This document shows, one piece after another, positions 9,201-14,468 of a stretch of DNA of 14,468 nt. The translations under genes were made by a program, and so were the position numbers. Source of the stretch: Auxenochlorella pyrenoidosa (Eukaryota > Chlorophyta > Trebouxiophyceae > Chlorellales > Chlorellaceae); NCBI GenBank assembly GCA_001430745.1, contig KQ481955.1, positions 932,778-947,245 on the forward strand. Direction: 5' to 3'. How positions within the stretch are numbered: the stretch's first letter is position 1; every line of letters begins with the position of its first letter. Below the pieces are notes generated by a model, which searched no databases, was not told where the DNA came from, and was given only the letters and a program-made list of their open reading frames with translations.

Positions 9201-10360
9201 ACGCCTGCAGTTGCATGGAGGGGACATGAGGGAAAGAGCCAGAGCGCCTGAGCAAACGCCCTACCATACTGTGATGAGTGGGTGCATGCAGGCCCTGGCT
9301 GCTGCAAGGCTGATATGAGACCATCAAGCTGCCGGGATCACCTTGGTCGCCCTCAAACCGGGTGTTTGGGTACACAGCCGACAGGGGCTGCGAAATGATG
9401 ATGCGAGTCGCATTCTCCTGCAGTCGAGCAGGGTGAGAGCAGGTCATCCACTCGCAAGCTGCGTTGCAAGCCTGCCACGTCGTCGCAGCACTCACCTTGC
9501 AAGCACAGCCTGAGATTGCATCATTGTCCGACACATCCATGCCTGTCAGCAGCCACTTCCTTTGCTCACCCCGGCACCGCGGATCACGACGCCGCTTGCC
9601 ACCACGGCCAGCGGCTTTGAGAGCAGGTACGAGCCGGCTGGCAGGTACACAACGCCTGGCTGGCTGTTTGCAGCCGCGACAGCGGCCTGCACAGGGGCTG
9701 CGCAGCACGGTGTGGGACATGTGCATTGCAAGCAGTGATGCAGTTGGATGAATGCACCAGCAAAGGGGCCAAAGGGAGCTCAACGTGTCCCCGCCTTCAG
9801 AACCCAGCTCCAATGCATGCTGTGCAGCTTCCCTATCACGCTTTACCTGCAGTGCTGGTGTGGCATCAGTCACGCCATCCCCCTTGGCTCCAAAGTCTTT
9901 CACCACGTCGTACTTCACGTCTGGCGCTGGCAGCGGCTCGTCGCCGTCTCTGTAGCCAGCATGGCTGAAGTCGGGGGCCCCAGGAAAGTATGTTTCCAGC
10001 GGGGGATAGTAGCGTGGCTCTGGCGCGCCTTCAAGCTCCTCCGGCAGGCTGATGGCAGCTGCAAGTCACAGAGTAGGTGGGGTGGGGTTGAGGCGGCAGC
10101 ATTGCCGGCGCTGGCAGTGCCGGCGGCGGCAGAGCGGGCTTTGCCGCCCCTAGCCGCCACAAACGTCTCAACATGTAGTAAAAGTGCCAAAGATCGTATA
10201 CATGCGGGCATATCGCCTGCGCTGCGGGCGGAGGACGCAATGTGTGCCAGCAGCGCGCGATGCGGTCGGCGATGCGCAGCGAAAAAACAACACCGCACTC
10301 ACCGGCAAGTCTCAGGTCCAGCAAGCATGCGAGGAGCAGAGAATGCGCAATTGGCCGCAT
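6265..10360 (-). CDS. Secreted right-handed beta-helix protein, pectate lyase/GH28-like superfamily
   Basis: Fifteen predicted exons, all joining in phase, give 663 residues: 10360-10303, 10058-9847, 9686-9570, 9417-9342, 9204-9156, 8977-8893, 8774-8633, 8474-8305, 8156-8093, 7978-7867, 7716-7607, 7455-7375, 7265-7096, 6970-6707, 6546-6265. Residues 1-20 form a signal peptide (SLLLACLLDLRLA), and a TGA lies in frame 12 bases upstream of the ATG. VVKDFGAKGDGVTDATPALQ (71-90) is the classic entry motif of Pectate_lyase_3 beta-helices. VVYLPAGSYLL, VVIRGAG, VTVLNADNAVLL, HQAISLADCHAV and NLFSDLNTGLGSRLF are rungs of the helix. Sequons at N131, N204, N477, N492 and N603 suit a secreted glycoprotein. 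After LWSEQLFRR (about 507) comes a 155-residue tail I do not recognise, with six cysteines. It probably cleaves or binds wall or environmental polysaccharide; substrate and catalytic residues cannot be named from sequence. Confidence 0.85.
7456..7606 (-). other. Proposed GC-AG intron 11 of the beta-helix gene
   Basis: The donor reads GCAG|GCGAGT and the acceptor CTTCCTGCAG. The phase-1 join gives HTQAG then DLANLFSDL, matching the expected beta-helix rung. A weak GT donor (CTC|GTTGGG) a little downstream is also in phase and would add about nine residues, so this call is less certain than the other two. Confidence 0.5.
7979..8092 (-). other. Proposed GC-AG intron 9 of the beta-helix gene
   Basis: The donor reads GGCAG|GCAAGG and the acceptor GGCTGTGCAG. 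The phase-1 join gives DHATLA then DIQVGTT, a natural beta-helix repeat. The GT dinucleotides I found downstream in this stretch (GTGCAA, GTTCCC, GTAGAC) are all in phase 2 and would break the next exon's frame. Confidence 0.65.
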
Positions 10361-10834
10361 GCCCCCCAGATGTCAGGGATCTTTTGATGCGCGCCTCTGC
10401 CTTGTCGCACTCCTTCTCCTCCGGCCAGTATACAAACATGCCCCACGGTCGCCGCACTGTAGCTATCCTCGCGAGCCCCTTTGCCACGGATGCTGTGCCA
10501 AGCTCAGCATGGCACAGCAGATGAACACCGCATCATTGTAGGCATCTTCAAGTCAAGTGATTAAACATCTGCCGATCCTTTAAATCAGATTCCAAGCTCA
10601 GCCAGATATTCTGCATATGCCTAACGCTGCCAAACATTGCTGCAATGCACTCTCAATAGTTTGCCAGGTGCGGCGGATGGCATGCCAGCTGCCGATGAGC
10701 ACAGCCCTTGCTTTGCCCCTCAGCATGCTGTCAACTTTTCCTGCTCGGGCAGGCCTGCAACATGGTGACAGTTCACGATTGGAAAAGGGACCACAGGGTT
10801 CGTCCTGCGGAGCAAAGAGCAGGGCGGAGCTAGC
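10361..10834. other. Intergenic: promoter of the beta-helix gene and 3' UTR of PWP2
   Basis: This 474-base gap is more AT-rich in its middle (TTAAACAT, TTTAAATC near 10560-10590) than the flanking genes. It should hold the PWP2 3' UTR and the beta-helix promoter. No TGTAA was found on the minus strand below the PWP2 stop, and no convincing coding frame is present. Confidence 0.55.
10428..10433 (-). promoter_or_regulatory. Possible TATA-like element of the beta-helix gene
   Basis: The minus strand reads TTTGTATACTGG about 70 bases before the predicted ATG at 10360. It is the best AT-rich match in the short upstream region, but its core is only a loose TATA match and no start site is known. 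Confidence 0.2.
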
Positions 10835-13800
10835 TCACTCATCATCGCTGCCCTCGTCATCCTCCTCGTCCTCCCCCTCGCTGCTGCTGCCGCCGCCAGC
10901 CGCCGCGGCATCCCCATTCGCTCGCCGCTCGGGCGACCGCACTGCCGCCGCTGGCGCCTGCTCCTCGGCCGCGTCGCCCTCCTGGCCAGCCTGTGCCGCG
11001 GAGCACAGGTACTCCAGAGTGTACATGTTGCCCTCGCAGGTGGCCGCCAGGTCCTCGTGCAGCCGTGTCAGCGCCTTTTGCAGCGAGCGCAGCGCGGGGA
11101 GCGCGGAGCTGGCGCCGGCGCCGCTGGCCTGGATGGCCGCGCCGTGCCGTGTGCACAGCGCCTTGGCCCAGCTGCGGGCGGGCGGCAGGGGAGGAGGGGG
11201 GCAGCAAGTGTGAGCGATGCAGGGTGTGGGCTGGCCGCTGGCTCTGGCAAAGTGGCAGCGCATGCGGCGGGTGCAGGGTGGCGCCTGGGCAGGAGCTCAG
11301 AACTTCTTAGAGGGTTGATTGGTTGTTTCCTCACGGCCAGGCGGCTCAGAGGATTTCAGATGAAAAGGGTTCATCCATGCTCCACGGCGGGAGTGCATCC
11401 ACCAGTGCATGTGCAGCAGGACCATCCCTGCCTCAGGCCGCTGGTGTGAACCAGTGCCGCCTGCTTCAGCCCCGCTGTTGCAGCCAGGACGAGCCCAAGC
11501 CGAGAAGGAAGACCAAAAGAGGGTGGACGGGCCCAGCAATGGCAGCAGTAAGACCCCCCGCCCCCGCCCCCACCTGAGCAGGTACTCGATGTGCGGCGTC
11601 TGCGGGATGAGCTCCCCCAGCGCGGCCAGCAGCTGCGGCACCACAGCCGCGGGCAGCTGGTTGGCCAGCAGCGGCACCTGGGCGGGCGGAGTGCTGCGCA
11701 GGGGGGTGGGGGTGGCAGGAAGAAGAGATACTGTGAAGAGAGGGTCGGCGGCATGCAGCCGCCGCGGCCGCTCATGCAGTGAGGGCTGCGTCGCCGCCCC
11801 CCTTCCCCGGGCAGCGCTGCCGCCGCGAGCGCCCCACCTGAGCACCACGTGCTGCAGCAGCTGGGGGTCGTTGAGCCGCATCGCCATCAGCAGCGCCTTG
11901 AGGTGCGCGCCCTGCGGGGGTAGGCGGGGTTGCGGGAGGGTGGAGCTGGGCCGGAGCTTGTGCACCAGCAGCAGCAGCAGCAGCAGTAACAGCATGAAGC
12001 CGGCCTTGGCACCACCATCCAGCACGCTAGGCACACCAAGTCCCAGCCACCGATCTGCAGGGCCAGCAACTGCACCAACCCCGACGAGCTGCCATCCCTG
12101 CACTCGGGCTCAGAGCCCCCCCCCTGCTCCGCCCCCCAGGGCAGCCTCACCCGTCCCAGCGCCTTGAGCGCGGCAGCGGGGGTCACGTCCTCGGCCAGGT
12201 CTGTGGGGTCAAACACCATGCTCTCGTCCACGCTGCAGCGACCAGGCAGGGGCAGGCAGAGGCAGGAAGGGTTGGTGACGGTGTAAGCTGGTATTGGGGG
12301 GGTCGGAAGTCAAAGGCAAAGCAGTCGACAGAAACGTGCAGTTGTGCTGCGCTGGCAGAGCGTGGGCCGACCTGGTCGGCTGGCACTTCACACCGGTACA
12401 ATGTAATGCTGATCATGCAGGCTGGGCTGGAGGCGACCCCTGCCGGCCCCTCCTGCTGTCCCATGCGCCACCTCAGCCGGCCCACCTGTACAGCAGCAGG
12501 CCCTCGGTGGTGGCCGCCGCCCAGGAGCGCCCTGTGGGGCTCAGCGACACGTGCCGAGTGCGGATGGCGGGGGCGCGCTTGCCCCCCGTGCCGGGCAGGC
12601 CCGACTCGCCGGCGGCGCCGCCGCCCACCGTGGGCGGCAGCAGCTCGTCGTCGTCGCTGGGCTCCTCGTCGATCTGGTCCAGGGCACCCGCGTCCGTCAT
12701 GTACCTGCGGCGCCAGGCAGGCGGGCCAGGGGAGGCGCAAGCTGCGAGCTCAGACCCGCGGCGCCGGCGAGGGCGATGCAGGCAGCTGTACCAGCATGGC
12801 ACTTTCTGGCCACCCCTTCCACACACAGTATCTTGCTCCGCCGTGTCTATGGCCCCCACCCCTTGCACCGTGTTGCCGCAACCCCAACCCTCATGTCACC
12901 CTTGCCCCTAGACGCCCTGCACACTCACTTTGAGTTCAGCTGGTCCAGCACGCCATCCAGGCTCTTGTTGTGGCTGATCTGGAAGCGGCGCAGCATCACG
13001 CGCTCCGCCACGTCATACAGGCACACGTACCTGGGGGGAGGGGGGAGCCAGGGGGGCACATGCAAGTCAGCTGGCGGCGGTGAATAGCGTTGCACGGGCA
13101 GGCACCCCGGCAGGCAGGGCGCACTGGCAGCTGGGGTTCTGCACGCATTCCTTGAATGCCCCATGCTCGGGTGAAGGAAGCAGTGGCGGTGCAAGCTCAT
13201 CCTCTGGCAGGCAGGCACCCCGCCACCCAGCAGCCAGTGTGCGGCTCACTTGCTGCTGCCTCCGGCCAGCAGGAAGGAGCCGTCTGCCGAGTAGGCCAGG
13301 GAGGTGAAGCAGCGGCCGGAGGAGGTGTTCTCGGCAGTGCGCCGGTCGGACCGCAGGCGGCCGCCCGCAATGTCGCGCCGCCCCGAGATCGTGCCCTGCA
13401 GGGGAGCAATGGGAGCAACATTGAGATTGGCAGCGCAGTTCCGAACTTGCATGCGCACCAGTCCTCCTGCTGGGCGGTCCCAGCTGATGCCGCAGTCCCT
13501 GGCCCTTCTAAGTGCTTAACACTGCTCACCGCCGCACAGCGCATCGCCCTGCCCCACCCTGCCCGAGCCCCCCACCTGCAGCACTGCCTCATGCGGGTCC
13601 CAAAAGTAGATCTGGCCGTCCAGGGTGGACGAGGCCAGCTGCTTGCCGTCGGGCCGCCACGCCAGCGCCAGCACGTCGTGCTGCGGGTGTGGGCGGGTTG
13701 GAGGGTGGCGGCGTGCCCAGTGTGGTTGCCACTCTCGTTGGCAGGAAGGATGAGCATGCAGTGTGCGACAGGCTGCCTCCGCTGTGGGGCATCCGTACGG

Positions 13801-14468
13801 AAGCCGTCTGTGCGCAAAGGGAGGCCCCCATGCAAGTGTGCAGCCCCACCCACCTGGTGCTCCAGCGCCTCCACCGCCCCCTTGCCGCTGAACACGTCCC
13901 ACGTGCGCACAGTCCTGCGGGCGTAGATGAGCGGGGTGTGAGCGGGCAAGGAAGAGGGGTGGGGGGCCGGGGCAGTGTGCTGGAGGGTTTGCTGCTCACA
14001 CTGCCTTTCTGTTGGCGGGCGAGGGCTGCAGGCTGGGGCCACAACCGCACCCAGGCCCTCGGCGCGCGCGGCTCACTTGTCCCAGGAGGCGGAGGCCAGC
14101 AGCGGCGCTGCGGGGCAGAACTGCATGGCCACCACGGGCCCCTCGTGGGCGGCCAGCACGTCCAGCAGGCGCCCAGTCTTGAGGGACCACACAAAGATCT
14201 GGAAGGAGTCCTGGCTGCCCGCGCACACCACCTGCGGCGTGGCAGGCGAGCCATAGGCGGGGCGGGGCGTCGACGGGGCGCCGCGGGGCATGCCGGGGAG
14301 GTGTGGCTGTGAGCTGCAGGCAGCCCAGCATACTGCCGTATGCGCTCGCGTTCTCCCCTGGCGGCGTGGCTCGGGTGGAGGCACCACTCATGCGCCCTCC
14401 TGCCCTTTGCAATCACACAGCCCCCCCCCCCCCCCCTCCACATCACCAGCCGGGTCGGCCGCCAGGCT
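10835..14468 (-). CDS. PWP2: PWP2/UTP1 periodic tryptophan protein, SSU processome WD40 subunit (5' part outside window)
   Basis: Eleven predicted exons lie at 14468-14442, 14231-14077, 13914-13854, 13680-13576, 13395-13250, 13030-12929, 12704-12486, 12232-12151, 11911-11838, 11693-11574 and 11171-10835. They join in phase and give the last 475 residues; family members are about 900 long. WD40 blades are clear: VVCAGSQDSFQIFVWSLKTG, HEGPVVAMQFCP with LASASWDKTVRTWDVF, LASSTLDGQIYFWD, and FTSLAYSADGSFLLAGG with KYVCLYDV. The family linker follows, as SLDGVLDQLNSK then YMTDAGALDQID. SVDESMVFDPTDL leads into a helical Utp12-type C-terminal domain (VPLLANQLP, LIPQTPHIEYLL, SWAKALCTRHG). The tail is acidic, Ser/Glu/Asp-rich and ends GSDDE. 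PWP2 belongs to the UTP-B complex, which binds the 5' end of pre-rRNA in the nucleolus and is needed for 40S subunit assembly (family knowledge). Confidence 0.93.
11966..11986. repeat. CAG trinucleotide repeat in a PWP2 intron
   Basis: Seven perfect CAG units lie in the predicted intron between 11912 and 12150, so they are not translated. This is a simple microsatellite. Confidence 0.85.
14421..14436 (-). repeat. Poly-G (plus-strand poly-C) run of 16 beside a PWP2 splice donor
   Basis: Sixteen consecutive C on the plus strand are G in the PWP2 transcript. They begin six bases into the predicted intron 14232-14441, right after the donor GAT|GTGGA. The run could fold as a G-quadruplex in RNA; it is also a typical site of sequencing or assembly error. 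Confidence 0.85.

Noticed and set aside
10299..10487. Short minus-strand frame (WPEEKECDKAEARIKRSL) upstream of the beta-helix gene
   Set aside because: Its frame does not join to the signal-peptide exon, which has its own ATG and upstream stop; probably leader or promoter DNA.
11966..11986. CAG repeat as a coding poly-Gln or poly-Leu tract
   Set aside because: It lies inside a predicted PWP2 intron; the flanking exons join cleanly without it.
13512..14312. Plus-strand open frame of 266 codons
   Set aside because: It is antisense to several WD40 exons of PWP2 and crosses their introns.
1..14468. CRISPR array, insertion sequence, tRNA or phage-defence system
   Set aside because: No regularly spaced repeats, terminal inverted repeats, transposase, or cloverleaf-like sequence were seen; the DNA is eukaryotic genic sequence.

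Overview
This is nuclear DNA from a eukaryote, most likely a GC-rich unicellular green alga of the Chlorella/Trebouxiophyceae type. That placement is an inference. It rests on high GC, dense short introns (about 110-400 bp), minus-strand splice sites of the form GTGAGx...CTGCAG, CTG/CAG-rich coding DNA, plant-like protein families, and one TGTAA motif of the kind green algae use for polyadenylation. There are no bacterial operons, CRISPR arrays, phage genes, tRNAs or rRNAs that I can see. Long open frames on the plus strand are shadows of GC-rich minus-strand exons.

Four protein genes lie head to tail, all on the minus strand. (A) 1-1361: N-terminal 255 residues of a dynamin-type GTPase whose motifs match the bacterial CrfC/YjdA family; it runs off the left edge. 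(B) 3806-5696: a complete four-exon gene for a 459-residue protein with an N-terminal WW domain, a GYF domain and a basic C-terminal tail. (C) 6265-10360: a complete 15-exon gene for a 663-residue secreted right-handed beta-helix protein of the pectate lyase/GH28-like superfamily, with a signal peptide and a cysteine-containing C-terminal extension. (D) 10835-14468: the C-terminal 475 residues of PWP2/UTP1, a WD40 protein of the ribosome-making SSU processome; its 5' part lies beyond the right edge.

Exon models were assembled by hand from GT-AG (and three proposed GC-AG) sites. The joins are phase-consistent across all 15 exons of gene C and all 11 exons of gene D in the window. Exon boundaries are therefore predictions, good to about a base where alternatives are not noted. 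Intergenic stretches are 1362-3805 (about 2.4 kb, no convincing gene, several small tandem repeats), 5697-6264 and 10361-10834. The four genes have no obvious shared pathway: GTPase/membrane work, probable RNA-processing scaffold, extracellular polysaccharide work and ribosome biogenesis.

The points most worth a second look are the bacterial-type dynamin in an alga, the secreted beta-helix protein with its unfamiliar tail, the WW-GYF fusion, the set of GC-AG introns, candidate 5'-UTR introns abutting two start codons, and a 16-base poly-G run just inside a PWP2 intron.
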